DNA of 64,000 nucleotides from Sphingomonas sp. 8AM (lineage in GTDB: Bacteria; Pseudomonadota; Alphaproteobacteria; Sphingomonadales; Sphingomonadaceae). Position 1 is the stretch's first letter. The number at the start of each line of letters is the position of its first letter. Made by a program: the position numbers and the translations under genes. Positions 17,707 to 28,088 of the stretch are shown one piece after another. The stretch is taken from assembly GCF_902506455.1 (NCBI RefSeq), contig NZ_LR733844.1, positions 2,933,303-2,997,302 on the forward strand, read 5' to 3'. The notes under the pieces were generated by a model, which saw only the letters and a list, made by a program, of their open reading frames with translations, ran no database searches and was not told the DNA's origin.

Positions 17707-18717
17707 TCAGAACGTCACGATTGCCTTCAGAACATGGTCCGCCTCGGCGATCAACCGCGGCATGCGCTCGGGCAAGTCGTCGGCGTCGACGCTGTGCGTG
17801 TGGAGCGCGTCGGTCGGAATGTCGCCGCTGCGGATCGCGGCGAGCACGCGCGCGAAGTCGCTCGACAGCGCGTTGCGGCTGGCGATCAACGTCGTTTCAC
17901 GGCGGTGGAATTCGGGATCGGCGAAGATCAGATCGTCGGGTACGACGCTGACCAGCACATAGCTGCCGCCATTCGCGACATAGCTCAACCCGGCGCGCAT
18001 CGCATGGATGTTGCCGGTCGCGTCGAACACACAGTCGAAGAAATCGCCGTCGGTGCGCACCGTCAGCGCGTCGCGGACCGTGTCGTCGACCGTCACAACC
18101 TCCTCGAACCCCAACCGGGTGCGCGCATAGTCGAGCCGCGATGCGCGCGTGTCGATGATCGTCACCTGGGCGCCGTCGAGCCGTGCGAACAGCGACACCG
18201 CGATCCCGATCGGCCCCGCGCCGGCGACCAGCACGCGATCGCCGGCCGACAGCCCCGCGCGCGCCACCGCATGCGCGCCGATCGCGAGAAACTCAACCAT
18301 CGCCGCCTGTTCGAGCGTCAGGTCGTCGGCGGGGATCACCGCGCATTCGGGGACCGCAATCACGTCCTGCATGCCGCCGTCGGTATGGACGCCGAGCACC
18401 GCAATCCGCGCGCAGCAATTGGGCTTGCCCTTGCGGCACGCGACGCAGGTGCCGCACGCCAGATACGGGTTGATCGTAATCCGCTGCCCGACGCGCAGCG
18501 CCGATCCCTCCGGCACCGCCGCGATCTCGCCGGCCAGTTCGTGCCCCATCACGCGCGGATAGGAGAGAAACGGCTGATTACCCGCAAAGATGTGGTAATC
18601 GGTGCCGCACAGCCCGACGCGGCGCATCCGCACGAGGACCTCGCCTGATGCAGCGGTCGGCTCGGCACGCTCGACCCGTTCGAGCGCAAACGGCTCACGG
18701 CACAATATGGCGCGCAT
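17707..18717 (-). CDS. Zinc-dependent alcohol dehydrogenase (MDR family), probable sugar dehydrogenase
   Basis: 336 residues from ATG 18717, with AGGAGGGG upstream. The GroES-like domain has GLCGTDYHI (catalytic zinc Cys), GHELAGE and the structural-zinc cluster CGTCVACRKGKPNCC. The Rossmann domain starts VLVAGAGPIGIAVSLFA (about residue 165), with an Asp at the end of strand 2 (TIIDTR) indicating NAD preference. Relatives include sorbitol, galactitol-1-phosphate and threonine dehydrogenases. As the first gene of the fucose-type operon it may oxidise L-fucose, or a later intermediate such as 2-keto-3-deoxy-L-fuconate. The substrate is not set by sequence. Confidence 0.85.
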   Translation of the reverse strand: MRAILCREPFALERVERAEPTAASGEVLVRMRRVGLCGTDYHIFAGNQPFLSYPRVMGHELAGEIAAVPEGSALRVGQRITINPYLACGTCVACRKGKPNCCARIAVLGVHTDGGMQDVIAVPECAVIPADDLTLEQAAMVEFLAIGAHAVARAGLSAGDRVLVAGAGPIGIAVSLFARLDGAQVTIIDTRASRLDYARTRLGFEEVVTVDDTVRDALTVRTDGDFFDCVFDATGNIHAMRAGLSYVANGGSYVLVSVVPDDLIFADPEFHRRETTLIASRNALSSDFARVLAAIRSGDIPTDALHTHSVDADDLPERMPRLIAEADHVLKAIVTF

Positions 18718-18745
18718 GGCTGGGATCCCCTCCTGTGTCTCGCTT

Positions 18746-18755
18746 TCATATATGA
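18746..18755. promoter_or_regulatory. Candidate operator palindrome in the divergent fucose-locus promoter
   Basis: A perfect 10-bp palindrome TCATATATGA, extended to the near-palindrome TTTCATATATGAGA, 28 bp before the Zn-ADH start. A related half site TTTCATATAA is at 18891-18900, just before the GH95 start. Both flank the divergent promoter region, as expected for the IclR regulator encoded at 15526-16344; binding is not shown. Confidence 0.35.
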
Positions 18756-18915
18756 GACCTGATTGACCAGTGAGCAACCCACCGGCTGATGTAATCCACA
18801 TTAGTGGCAGAGTAACTTTCATTAACGCATTGGATTTTCACTCTTCCATCACTGTGGAACTTGCGTCACTATCGCCGGCAGAGAACGAATTTCATATAAG
18901 CAAACGGAGATGGGG

Positions 18916-21393
18916 ATGGCGGCCGATCTGACCCGACGCGGGGTGCTGGGTGCCGGCGCGGCCGCGCTCTCTGCCGGGGGTCTGGCTAGCCTGCCGCTCC
19001 GCGCGCAGCCGGTCGCGCCCGACGATGCGCATCGCCTCTGGTTCGACTCGCCCGCCACCCGCTGGGTCGAGGGATTGCCGATCGGCAACGGCCGGCTCGG
19101 CGCGATGGTACGCGGCGGCACCGAGCGCGAGATCGTCTCGCTCAACGAGGATACGCTCTGGTCGGGCTTCCCCGCCGCGAACGCGAACGCGGGGTCGGAG
19201 GCCGCGCTGCCGGGGGTGCGTGCGGCGGCGTTGGCCGGCGACTATCATGCCGCCGATGATCGCGCGAAGCGGATGCAGGGGCCGTATTCGAACAGCTACG
19301 CCCCGCTCGGCGATCTGACGATCGCGATGACTGGCGGCAATGCGGTCGCCGACTACCAGCGCGAGTTGGACCTCGATCAGGCACTCGTCGGTATTTCCTA
19401 TCGTCGCGGCGCGACCCGGCACCGGCGCGAGATGTTCGTCTCGCATCCCGCGCAGTTGGTGGTGATCCATCTGATCGCCGAGGGCGGAACGATCGACGCC
19501 GAACTGTCGCTGTCGACCTTGTTGCGCGGCACCGTCACCGCCGCGGGTAACCGGCTGGTGCTCCACGGCAAGGCCCCCGCCTATGCCGCGCCCAATTACC
19601 AGAGGGTCGCCGACCCGATCCGCTATGACGATGCTGTCGGCAAGGGGATGATGTTTGCCGCGGTTGCCGAGATCGCGGTCGATGGCGGTAGTGCTACGCC
19701 GACCGGCGACAAGATCGTCGTTCGCGGCGCGCGCGGGGTCGAGATCCGCATCGCCGCCGCGACCGGTTTCCGCCGCTTCGATCAGGCCCCCGACCTGCCG
19801 ATCGCCGCGATCAAGGCCAAGGCAGTCGCCGTGCTGACGGCCGAGCGCGGGCGCAGCTACGCCGCCTTGCGCGCTGCGCACATCGCCGACCATCAGTCGC
19901 TTTACCGCCGCGCCGAGTTGAAGCTGTCCGGCCCGACCGGCACCACCGCGCAGCGCCGCGCCGGCAACGAACGCGCCAGCGATCCCGGCCTCGCCGCGCT
20001 GCTCTTCCATTTTGGCCGCTACCTGCTGATCGCCAGCTCGCGCGCGGGGTCGCAGCCCGCCAACCTGCAAGGCATCTGGAACGCCGAGGTGCGCCCGCCG
20101 TGGAGCAGCAACCACACCACCAACATCAATACCGAAATGAACTACTGGCCGGCGGAAGTCGCCAACCTCGCCGATTGCCACACCGCCCTGTTCGACTGGC
20201 TCGACCGTGTCGCGGTGCGCGGGCGGGCGGTGGCCAGCGGCTATTACGGGATGCCCGGCTGGTGCCTGCACCATAACAGCGATGTCTGGGCAATGGCCAA
20301 CCCGGTCGGCGAAGGCGAGGCCACCCCAGTGTGGGCGAATTGGCCGATGGGCGGGCCGTGGCTGATGCAGCATCTGTGGCAGCATTATACGTTCAGCGGC
20401 GACCTTGCCTTCCTGCGCACGCGCGCCTGGCCGCTGATGCGCGGCGCCGCCGAATTCTGCGCCGCGTGGCTGGTCGCCGATCCGGCGAGCAACCGGCTGA
20501 CCACCGCGCCGTCGATCTCGCCCGAGAACGAATTCCTCGCGCCCGACGGCAAGAAGGCGTCGATCAGCGCCGGCTGCACGATGGACCTCGCGCTGATCCG
20601 CGAATTATTCACCAATTGCATCGCCGCCGCCGCGCTGCTGAAGACCGATGCTGCCTTCGCTGCGAAGCTGCGCGGGCTGATCGAGCAACTGGAGCCCTAT
20701 CGCATCGGCAGCCACGGCGAGTTGCTCGAATGGTCGCGCGAGTTCGCGGAGAACGAGCCCGGCCACCGCCATATATCGCACCTTTATCCACTCTACCCCG
20801 GCGACGAATTCACCCCGCGTCGTACCCCGAAATGGGCGCAGGCGGTCGCGACATCGATGCAGCGCCGCGAGGATAATGGCGGCGCGCAGACCGGCTGGAG
20901 CCGCGCCTGGGCGACCTGCATCTGGGCGCGGATGGGCGACGCCGCGCGCTCCGGGCGTTCGATCGACGCATTCTTCAGATCGAGCACGCTCGACAATCTG
21001 TTCGACACGCATCCGTCCGAAAAGGGCCCGATCTTTCAGATCGACGGCAATTTCGGGATCACCGCCGCGATCGCCGAGATGCTGGTGCAGAGCCATGACG
21101 AGGCGATTGCCCTGCTCCCCGCGCTGCCCCCGGCATGGCGCGACGGCAGCGTCCGCGGGCTCCGTGCGCGCGGCGGGGTGACCGTCGACCAGCGCTGGAG
21201 CGGCGGCGGGCTTGATGCCGCCACGTTGCTCTTCTCACGCGACGGCGAGGTGCTGGTGCGGCTGCCTGCCGGGCGACGGGTACGCGCAGCGCGCAACGGG
21301 CAAACCGCAGTGTCACTGCGCAGCGAGGCGGCCGGACTGCGGCTGCGCGCACGCGCCGGGGACCGGATCATTCTGCAAATCGGCGCCGGCTGA
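18916..21393 (+). CDS. GH95 alpha-L-fucosidase (exported)
   Basis: 825 residues. The ATG at 18916 is chosen because GGAG sits 6 bp upstream; ATG 18910 overlaps that spacing. A Tat leader ([18 protein letters not shown]) is followed by [20 protein letters not shown], the GH95 N-terminal beta-sandwich signature. The (alpha/alpha)6 barrel contains [18 protein letters not shown] (Glu537) and [13 protein letters not shown] (Asp710), matching the conserved catalytic acid and base regions of the family. It hydrolyses terminal alpha-1,2-linked L-fucose (some members act on L-galactose) from glycans in the periplasm or outside. It is followed 64 bp later by a carbohydrate-type TonB receptor, so the pair captures and trims fucosylated oligosaccharides. 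Confidence 0.92.
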   Translation: MAADLTRRGVLGAGAAALSAGGLASLPLRAQPVAPDDAHRLWFDSPATRWVEGLPIGNGRLGAMVRGGTEREIVSLNEDTLWSGFPAANANAGSEAALPGVRAAALAGDYHAADDRAKRMQGPYSNSYAPLGDLTIAMTGGNAVADYQRELDLDQALVGISYRRGATRHRREMFVSHPAQLVVIHLIAEGGTIDAELSLSTLLRGTVTAAGNRLVLHGKAPAYAAPNYQRVADPIRYDDAVGKGMMFAAVAEIAVDGGSATPTGDKIVVRGARGVEIRIAAATGFRRFDQAPDLPIAAIKAKAVAVLTAERGRSYAALRAAHIADHQSLYRRAELKLSGPTGTTAQRRAGNERASDPGLAALLFHFGRYLLIASSRAGSQPANLQGIWNAEVRPPWSSNHTTNINTEMNYWPAEVANLADCHTALFDWLDRVAVRGRAVASGYYGMPGWCLHHNSDVWAMANPVGEGEATPVWANWPMGGPWLMQHLWQHYTFSGDLAFLRTRAWPLMRGAAEFCAAWLVADPASNRLTTAPSISPENEFLAPDGKKASISAGCTMDLALIRELFTNCIAAAALLKTDAAFAAKLRGLIEQLEPYRIGSHGELLEWSREFAENEPGHRHISHLYPLYPGDEFTPRRTPKWAQAVATSMQRREDNGGAQTGWSRAWATCIWARMGDAARSGRSIDAFFRSSTLDNLFDTHPSEKGPIFQIDGNFGITAAIAEMLVQSHDEAIALLPALPPAWRDGSVRGLRARGGVTVDQRWSGGGLDAATLLFSRDGEVLVRLPAGRRVRAARNGQTAVSLRSEAAGLRLRARAGDRIILQIGAG

Positions 21394-21457
21394 GCGCGGC
21401 GATCATCACCGCCGACTGCGCACCACAGGCGCAGCGGCCGACAAGGGAGAGGAAGAA

Positions 21458-24175
21458 ATGTCCAAGCGTCTTTTCGCGGGGGCAGCGTCGCTGCTCGCGC
21501 TCACAATCGCCACCGGCTCGGTGGCGCAGACCGCCGCCCCGGCCGCCTCCGATCAGCCGGTTGCGGCCGGCAGCGAGGGCGAGGATATCGTCGTCACCGG
21601 CATCCGCCGCAGCCTCGCCGACGCCACTGCGCTGAAGCGCAACAACATCGGCATCGTCGATGCGATCTCGTCCGAGGATATCGGGCGCTTCCCCGACCAG
21701 AACCTCGCCGAATCATTGCAACGCGTCACCGGCGTACAGATCACCCGCAACAAGGGCGAGGGCAGCCGCGTCGCGTTGCGCGGGCTCGGCCCGAACTTTA
21801 CCCAGACGCAATATAACGGCCGCCAGATCGCGACGCCCGGCGGCGGGCGCAGCTTCTCGTTCACGTCGCTGTCGTCGGACTTCGTCAGCGCGGTCGAGGT
21901 CATCAAGTCGCCGAGCGCGGAGCAGGTCGAGGGCGGCCTCGCGGGGAGCGTCAACGTCCGGGTCGCACGTCCGCTCGACGCCGGGCGCGACGTGGTCGCG
22001 ATCACCGCCGAGGGGATCTACGAAGAGAATCCGAACCGCGTGACCCCGCACGCCTCGCTGTTCGTCAACAAGGTCATCAACGATCGCTTCGGCGCCAGCT
22101 TCGGCTTCAATTACGAGAAGCGGCGGGTGCTGTCGGCGGGCTATCTCGGCTACGGTGCGGAGAATGGCGTCGAGGCGCGGCGCAACCCGCCACTTGACTA
22201 TAATCTCGATGGCGACTTCGCCGACCAGTATCGCTTCATCCACACCACCAACCTCGTTGCGCAGGACGGCAAGTTCGAGCGTGCGACGATGATCGGCGGG
22301 TTGCAGTTCAAGCCGACCGACACGCTCAATTTATACGCCGACGGCTTCTTCTCGGACTTCAAGGATTATTCGATCTACAACGAACATCAGGTTCGTTTCA
22401 CCAACATCCAGGGCGCGAACGCCGGGGTCGTCGGCAGCACAGTGGCGGGCGATTACCTCACCGCGCTCGACGCGAACGGCGTCGACCACCGCGCCGACAC
22501 CCGCCCGATCGACACGCACGACCAATTGTTCAGCGGCGCGGTCGGCGGCATCTGGACGGTCGACCGGCTGAAGGTGTCGACCGAATTCACTTTCTCCAAG
22601 GCGCGCCGCACCTCGACCAATTACGGCTTCGCGATCAACTCGCGCGCGCGCGTCGGCTATGACACCGGCGGCAACCTCGGGCGTGAGCCGACCGTCACCT
22701 TCAACCGCGGCTACGATCCGCTCGATCCGTCGAGCTACAATCTGCTCGCGGTCGGCGGCACCTATCGTGCGCCGAGCATCGACCGCAATTACGACGGCCG
22801 CCTCGACATCGCGCGCGACCTCGACCTCGCGGACGCATCGCTGGTGCTCAAGGCCGGTGCGATGTTCGCCAATCGCAAGAGCGAGTTCAGCTCGCGCACC
22901 TTCAACCTGACCTCGCAGCAATTCGCCACCGCGCTGGGACAGGCCTATAACCAGACCATAGAGGGCGGCAGCACGTCGGCGGCGCCGATCCTGTCGCAGG
23001 TCGATTATTCGAAGTTCGTCCAGTCGTCGCTCGGCACCTATCTCGCGCCGAGCCTCGACGCCTTCTTCGATCGCCTGCCGCTCTCGGAGATGCTGGCGCT
23101 CGCCCCGCCGCAGGCGCAGCTCGCCAACGACTTTCAGGTCACCGAGCGTTCCTATGCCGCTTACGGGCAGGTCGACATCCGCGCGCTCGACGAACGGTTC
23201 AACGGCAACATCGGGCTGCGCTACGTCCGCACCGACCAGACTTCGGACGGCAATGCGGCGGACCTGTCGACGCTGCTCGTGCGGCGCGGCGGGATCATCA
23301 CCGTCGTGCAGGGCACCACGCCGGTGTCGATCGACAACAGCTATGCCGAATGGCTGCCAAGCGCGAATCTGTCCTATGACCTCACCCCGCAGCTGAAGGT
23401 GCGCGGCGCGGTCGCGCGGACGCTGACGCGCCCCGACATCGGGCTGCTCTCCCCGACGCTCAGCGTCGATGCGAACACCAGCACGATCAGCGCGCGCAAC
23501 CCGAACCTGCGGCCTTATGTGTCGAACCAGATCGACCTGTCGCTCGAATATTATTTCGCGGGCTCGGGGCTGCTGTCGGCGGCGGTGTTCTACAAGGACG
23601 TGAAGAATTTCATCGTCAACACCGCGACCTCGGTAACCCAGACCGTCCAGCTGGAGGAAGGCGGCAGCCGCGAGCAGGTGTTCCTGCTGCGTCAGCCTCG
23701 CAATGGCGCGAGCAGCAAGATCAAGGGCTTCGAGCTGGGAGCGCAGGTGCCGTTCACCTTCTTGCCCGGCGCGCTGGACGGGTTCGGAATGCTCGGCAAC
23801 TTCACCTATCTCGATCTCGGCGACGTGGTGGTGACGCAGGGCGAGCCGGCGATCCCGATCTCGGGGGCGTCGACGCGCAGCTACAATATCGCGGGCTATT
23901 ACGAGAAGGCAGGCTTCGGCATCCGCGCCTCGTACAATTACCGTAACGGCTTCGTGAACGATCCGATCAGCACTTTCGGCGACGGCGACTATCAGCGGTC
24001 CTATGGTCAACTCGACATTTCGGCGAGCTATGACATCAACCGCATGATCACGCTCAACGCGGATGTCACCAACGCGACCAACGCGAAGATCTACAACGAC
24101 ACCGCGGTCGGCCTGCTGCGCGGCGTGGTCGATAACGGCCGCCGCGTAACCGCAGGCGTACGCGTGCGGTTCTGA
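21458..24175 (+). CDS. TonB-dependent receptor, carbohydrate-type (TIGR01782-like)
   Basis: 905 residues from ATG 21458 (GGGAGAGGAAG upstream). A signal peptide ending in SVAQ is followed by the TonB box EDIVVTGIRRSLADA. The plug includes KRNNIGIVDAISSEDIGRFP and NLAESLQRVTGVQI, a wording typical of the sphingomonad/Caulobacter/Xanthomonas class that imports oligosaccharides and other organic nutrients. The barrel ends with an aromatic terminal residue (VRVRF), as expected for outer-membrane insertion. Together with the upstream GH95 fucosidase it probably takes up fucosylated oligosaccharides. A family A hairpin follows. Confidence 0.92.
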   Translation: MSKRLFAGAASLLALTIATGSVAQTAAPAASDQPVAAGSEGEDIVVTGIRRSLADATALKRNNIGIVDAISSEDIGRFPDQNLAESLQRVTGVQITRNKGEGSRVALRGLGPNFTQTQYNGRQIATPGGGRSFSFTSLSSDFVSAVEVIKSPSAEQVEGGLAGSVNVRVARPLDAGRDVVAITAEGIYEENPNRVTPHASLFVNKVINDRFGASFGFNYEKRRVLSAGYLGYGAENGVEARRNPPLDYNLDGDFADQYRFIHTTNLVAQDGKFERATMIGGLQFKPTDTLNLYADGFFSDFKDYSIYNEHQVRFTNIQGANAGVVGSTVAGDYLTALDANGVDHRADTRPIDTHDQLFSGAVGGIWTVDRLKVSTEFTFSKARRTSTNYGFAINSRARVGYDTGGNLGREPTVTFNRGYDPLDPSSYNLLAVGGTYRAPSIDRNYDGRLDIARDLDLADASLVLKAGAMFANRKSEFSSRTFNLTSQQFATALGQAYNQTIEGGSTSAAPILSQVDYSKFVQSSLGTYLAPSLDAFFDRLPLSEMLALAPPQAQLANDFQVTERSYAAYGQVDIRALDERFNGNIGLRYVRTDQTSDGNAADLSTLLVRRGGIITVVQGTTPVSIDNSYAEWLPSANLSYDLTPQLKVRGAVARTLTRPDIGLLSPTLSVDANTSTISARNPNLRPYVSNQIDLSLEYYFAGSGLLSAAVFYKDVKNFIVNTATSVTQTVQLEEGGSREQVFLLRQPRNGASSKIKGFELGAQVPFTFLPGALDGFGMLGNFTYLDLGDVVVTQGEPAIPISGASTRSYNIAGYYEKAGFGIRASYNYRNGFVNDPISTFGDGDYQRSYGQLDISASYDINRMITLNADVTNATNAKIYNDTAVGLLRGVVDNGRRVTAGVRVRF

Positions 24176-24200
24176 CGCGCAACAGCCGAACTGGATTGCT

Positions 24201-24277
24201 CGTCATTGCGAGCGTAGCGAAGCAATCCAGGGCGTCCTGATCCGGCCCTGCATTGCTTCGCTACGCTCGCAATGACG
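24201..24277. repeat. Palindromic intergenic repeat, family A copy 2
   Basis: Near-perfect hairpin, CGTCATTGCGAGCGTAGCGA arm and its complement ending CTCGCAATGACG, in the junction between the converging TonB receptor and DUF885 genes. Confidence 0.92.
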
Positions 24278-24303
24278 AAACAGGTTGGTTTCGGGAAGGA
24301 GGA

Positions 24304-26115
24304 TTACCCGATCCGCTCGCGCACCACCTGCTCGAGCACCGTCAGCGGCATCGCGCCGAGCGTCAGCACGCGGTGAAATTCCTTCGGGTCCCACTTCGCC
24401 CCCGCCTTGCGCCTCGCCTCGTCGCGCAACCGCGTCCAGACGGTGTGGCCGATCTTGTAGCTGCACGCCTGCCCCGGCCAGACGGTGTAGCGGTCGATCT
24501 CGCCCTGGCTGCGCCCGCGCGCGATCCCGGTGGTGGCGATCAGGTAATCGGTCGCCTTCTCGCGGCTCCAGCGCTTGGCGTGCATGCCTGCGTCGACCAC
24601 CAGCCGCGTCGCGCGGAACAGCAAGGATTGCAGATAGCCCACCTGCCCGAGCGGATCGCCGTCGTACATCCCCATCTCGTCGGCGAGCTGCTCCGAATAA
24701 AGCGCCCAGCCCTCCGAATAGCCCGAATAGAAGCCGCGCCGCCTGATCAGCGGAATGTCCTGGCTCTCCAGCGCCGACATCACCTGCAGATGATGCCCCG
24801 GCACCCCCTCGTGATAGCTGAGCGTCGCCAGCCCGAACTTCGGCCGGTCGAACGTGTCGCGCAGATTGATGAAGTAGATCGCCGGCCGCGATCCGTCGAG
24901 CGACGCCGACTGGTAATAGCCTCCGGGCGCGCCGGCCTGAATGGCTTCGGGCACCCGGCGTACCTCGACGGGCGCGCGCGGCAGGATCGCGAATTGCTCG
25001 GGCAGCCGCTCGGTCATCGCCGCGACCTGCGCGCGGAGTTGTTCGAGCAGCGCCTCGCGCCCCGGATCGGTGTTGGGATAGAGCTGGTCGGGACGCTTGT
25101 TGAGCGCGACCAGCCGCTCGCCGACCGTCCCCTGCGTCATCCCCTGTTTCCGCAAAATGCCGTCGATCCGCGCACCGATCTCTGCGACCTGCGCGAGCCC
25201 GAGCCGGTGGATCTGGTCACCAGTCATGTCGGTGGTGGTCGCCGCGCTCGCCGCAGCGGCGTAATAGGCCTCGCCATCGGGAAGACGCCACACGCCGGCA
25301 TCGTGCACCGCGCGGCCTCGCAACTCGGTCACCAAAGCCCGCTGGCTGTCGAGCGCCGGGAAGACGCGCTCTGTCATCAGCTTCACCACCGCCGCCGCGC
25401 GATCCGCGGGCAGGTTCGCGGCTTTCAGCTTGGCGGCGAAGTCGGTGGCCGGGCCGGTCGCATCGGCTGCCTTGTCGCGCACCGCCGCGAGTTGCTTGAG
25501 CGTGGTGTCGAGGATGTAGTCGGGGGCGAACACGCCCTTGCCCGCATCCGCGCGCTGACGTTCGGTCTCGGCATCGATCACGGGCCCCCAGGCGGCGACA
25601 CGGGCGACATAGGCATCAGCGTCGGCGGCGTCGCGCACCCGGTGCTGGTTGGCGAGGAAATCCGGCACGTCGCGATACGCACCGGTCAATTGCGTCAGCA
25701 CATAGGGTGCGTACCGTCCCGCGCTCGCGCCATAATCATAGCGTTCGCCCGCCAGCATCCGGTCAAGGCCATAGGCAACGATGTCATAGTCGAGCCGCGC
25801 CGCATCGCCGAGCGCCTCGCGCGGGATCGCCTGTAACGCCGCACGCTCGGCGCGGGCGCTGGCGAAGTCGCGCAATTCTCCGGCACGGCTGGCATCCGAC
25901 AGTCGCGACTTGAGCGGCGCACGCGCGCCGGTGTCGAGCCCCAGCGAAGTCGCCTGCTCAGGGCTCTCGTCGAGCCGCGTATAAAAGAAGCGGTCGAGCA
26001 AGGCGCGCAGCTCGGTGTCGCGCGGGCCGGTCTTTGCGGCAGCAGCGGCGGCGCGCGGCAGAGCGGCCAGCGCGGCGGTGGCGCTGGCGGAGACAAGGAA
26101 CTGGCGACGACGCAT
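24304..26115 (-). CDS. DUF885 family protein, putative exported metallopeptidase
   Basis: 603 residues from ATG 26115 with GGGAG just upstream. The leader MRRRQFLVSASATAALAALP is a Tat or Sec signal. The body begins with a helical TELRALLDRFFYTRLDESPEQATSLG segment. The motif LSYHEGVPGHHLQ, two His flanking Glu as in HExxH-type zinc sites, is the DUF885 hallmark. A C-terminal YTVWPGQACSYKIGH segment is also typical. Members are predicted zinc-dependent peptidases; substrates are unknown. It is a single gene, divergent from the Kef-type antiporter. Confidence 0.85.
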   Translation of the reverse strand: MRRRQFLVSASATAALAALPRAAAAAAKTGPRDTELRALLDRFFYTRLDESPEQATSLGLDTGARAPLKSRLSDASRAGELRDFASARAERAALQAIPREALGDAARLDYDIVAYGLDRMLAGERYDYGASAGRYAPYVLTQLTGAYRDVPDFLANQHRVRDAADADAYVARVAAWGPVIDAETERQRADAGKGVFAPDYILDTTLKQLAAVRDKAADATGPATDFAAKLKAANLPADRAAAVVKLMTERVFPALDSQRALVTELRGRAVHDAGVWRLPDGEAYYAAAASAATTTDMTGDQIHRLGLAQVAEIGARIDGILRKQGMTQGTVGERLVALNKRPDQLYPNTDPGREALLEQLRAQVAAMTERLPEQFAILPRAPVEVRRVPEAIQAGAPGGYYQSASLDGSRPAIYFINLRDTFDRPKFGLATLSYHEGVPGHHLQVMSALESQDIPLIRRRGFYSGYSEGWALYSEQLADEMGMYDGDPLGQVGYLQSLLFRATRLVVDAGMHAKRWSREKATDYLIATTGIARGRSQGEIDRYTVWPGQACSYKIGHTVWTRLRDEARRKAGAKWDPKEFHRVLTLGAMPLTVLEQVVRERIG

Positions 26116-26258
26116 GCGAACTCCCGGTGTGGTTATGGCAGGCAGACTGACGTTCACCGACACCTTTGTCGAGCGCGGGCAATCACTTGGTCGGCAATCC
26201 GCATTTTTCGGGTCACGAAGGGCGACAAAGTCCGTCACGCCTGCGTACAGTCTCGGGT

Positions 26259-28040
26259 ATGGCGATCGGACTGCACAACGAAGGCTTCTCGGACGCGTTG
26301 GTGGTGCTGGGCGCCGCCGGTCTGGTGATCCCGGCGTTCGCGCGCTTCCGGATCAGCCCGGTGATCGGGTTCATTCTCGTCGGTGCGCTGGTCGGTCCTG
26401 CCGGGCTCGGCGCGCTCGTGCCGCGCGCGCCGTGGCTGTATTATTTCACGATCTCCGACCCGGAATCGATCGAGCCATTCGCCGAGTTCGGGATCGTGCT
26501 GCTGCTGTTCTCGATCGGGCTGGAGCTGTCGTTCCGGCGCTTATGGGCGATGCGCCAACTGGTGTTCGGCACCGGGCCGGCGGCGTTGGTCGGCTGTGCC
26601 GCGTTCATCGGGATCGCCCTGCACCTGATTGGGCAGAGCTGGGGCGGATCGGCAGGACTCGGCCTCGCGCTCGCGCTGTCATCGACCGCGCTGGTGCTCC
26701 CGATGGTGGGCACGACCAGCCCGGTCGGGCGCGGCGCGTTCGCGATCCTGCTGTTCCAGGACCTCGCGCTTGTCCCGATCATCTTCGCATTGGGCGCGAT
26801 GGCGCCGACCGCCAGCGACGATGGGTGGGTTGGGATCGCCGGGGTCGCGTTGCGCGGCGGGCTGACGGTGGTGGCGATGTATGTCGGCGGACGGCTGGTG
26901 CTGCCGCGCCTCTTCGCGCAGGCGGCGCGCACCAAGAGCCCTGAGCTGTTCCTTGCCGCCTCGCTGCTGGTCGTGATCGTCGCCAGCGTCGCGACCACCG
27001 CCGCCGGCCTGTCACCGATCGTCGGCGCGTTGCTCGCCGGGCTATTGATCGCCGAGACGGAGTATCACACCGAGGTTGAGGTAATGACCGCGCCGTTCAA
27101 GGGCCTCGCGCTCGGCGTGTTCCTCATCACGGTCGGCATGAGCCTCGATCTCGCCGCGATCGCGCGCAACTGGATGCCGCTGCTCACCGCGGTACTCGGC
27201 GTCGTCGCGGTCAAGGCGGTGGTGACGTATCTGCTGCTACGCGTTGCCAATGCGCGCCCCGGCATCGCCGCGGAGACCGGGATGCTGATGGGCAGCCCGT
27301 CGGAGACGACGCTGATCGTGCTCGCCACCGCCGCGCAGGCGCAACTCATCACCGCCGCCACTGCCAGCTTCTGGCAGACCGTCACCGCCATCGGACTGAC
27401 GATCACCCCGCTGCTCGCGCTGCTCGGCCGCGTGATCGCGCGGCGGATCGAGAAGCGTGACGGTGCCCGACCCGACACGCTCGACCATGCCGAGGGACAG
27501 CGCGCGGTGGTGTTCGGCTTCGGACGCGTCGGGCGGCTGGTCGCGGACATGCTGGCGCGCCACGACCAGCCCTATGTCGCGGTCGAGGCCGACATCGACG
27601 CGGTGACGCAGGCGCGCGCGGGCGGCTATCCGATCATCTTCGGCGATGTCGCGCGCGCCGAACTGCTTGAGCGGCTCGATCTGACCAGCGCGCGCGCGCT
27701 GATCCTCACGATGGACGATCCGGTGCTGACGGTGCGGCTGACCAAGCGGCTGCGCGCCGCCTTCCCGGCGTTGCCGATCATCGCCCGTGCGCGCGACACC
27801 GCGCATGCGGCCGAACTCTACAAGGCGGGGGTGACCGACGCGGTACCGGAAACGCTGGAAAGCTCGCTGCAATTGTCCGAGGCGGTGCTGGTCGATCTCG
27901 GCGTCGCGATGGGGCCGGTGATCGCCTCGATCCACGACAAGCGCGAGGAATTGCGCGAGACGATCCGTCGCACCGCGATGCTCGATCGACAGCCGCGCAT
28001 CCGGCGCATCCGGCGGACCGATGAAATCCGACCTGCTTGA
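26259..28040 (+). CDS. Kef-type monovalent cation:proton antiporter with TrkA-N domain
   Basis: 593 residues. About twelve membrane helices form the CPA2 core (residues 10-395), including ISPVIGFILVGALVGP, the FAEFGIVLLLFSIGLELS helix with the conserved acidic position, and SPIVGALLAGLLIAETEY. The C-terminal RCK/TrkA-N domain starts at about 415 with VVFGFGRVGRLVADMLARH, an NAD(H)-binding Rossmann motif ending in an acidic residue (VEADIDAV). It resembles KefB/KefC/YbaL proteins, which expel K+ in exchange for H+ and are gated by nucleotide or glutathione adducts. No KefF/KefG ancillary subunit is nearby. Confidence 0.88.
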   Translation: MAIGLHNEGFSDALVVLGAAGLVIPAFARFRISPVIGFILVGALVGPAGLGALVPRAPWLYYFTISDPESIEPFAEFGIVLLLFSIGLELSFRRLWAMRQLVFGTGPAALVGCAAFIGIALHLIGQSWGGSAGLGLALALSSTALVLPMVGTTSPVGRGAFAILLFQDLALVPIIFALGAMAPTASDDGWVGIAGVALRGGLTVVAMYVGGRLVLPRLFAQAARTKSPELFLAASLLVVIVASVATTAAGLSPIVGALLAGLLIAETEYHTEVEVMTAPFKGLALGVFLITVGMSLDLAAIARNWMPLLTAVLGVVAVKAVVTYLLLRVANARPGIAAETGMLMGSPSETTLIVLATAAQAQLITAATASFWQTVTAIGLTITPLLALLGRVIARRIEKRDGARPDTLDHAEGQRAVVFGFGRVGRLVADMLARHDQPYVAVEADIDAVTQARAGGYPIIFGDVARAELLERLDLTSARALILTMDDPVLTVRLTKRLRAAFPALPIIARARDTAHAAELYKAGVTDAVPETLESSLQLSEAVLVDLGVAMGPVIASIHDKREELRETIRRTAMLDRQPRIRRIRRTDEIRPA

Positions 28041-28088
28041 GCCGGGACGGTCGCGATTTTGCCGCACATCGTGGCTAGCGGGCGGAGC

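Noticed and set aside
16332..17951. Open frame antisense to the FucP-type transporter
   Set aside because: The product is Arg/Gln/His-rich without domain; the transporter is a clear membrane protein.
22331..24010. Open frame antisense to the carbohydrate TonB receptor
   Set aside because: The receptor has complete signal peptide, plug and barrel features on the plus strand.
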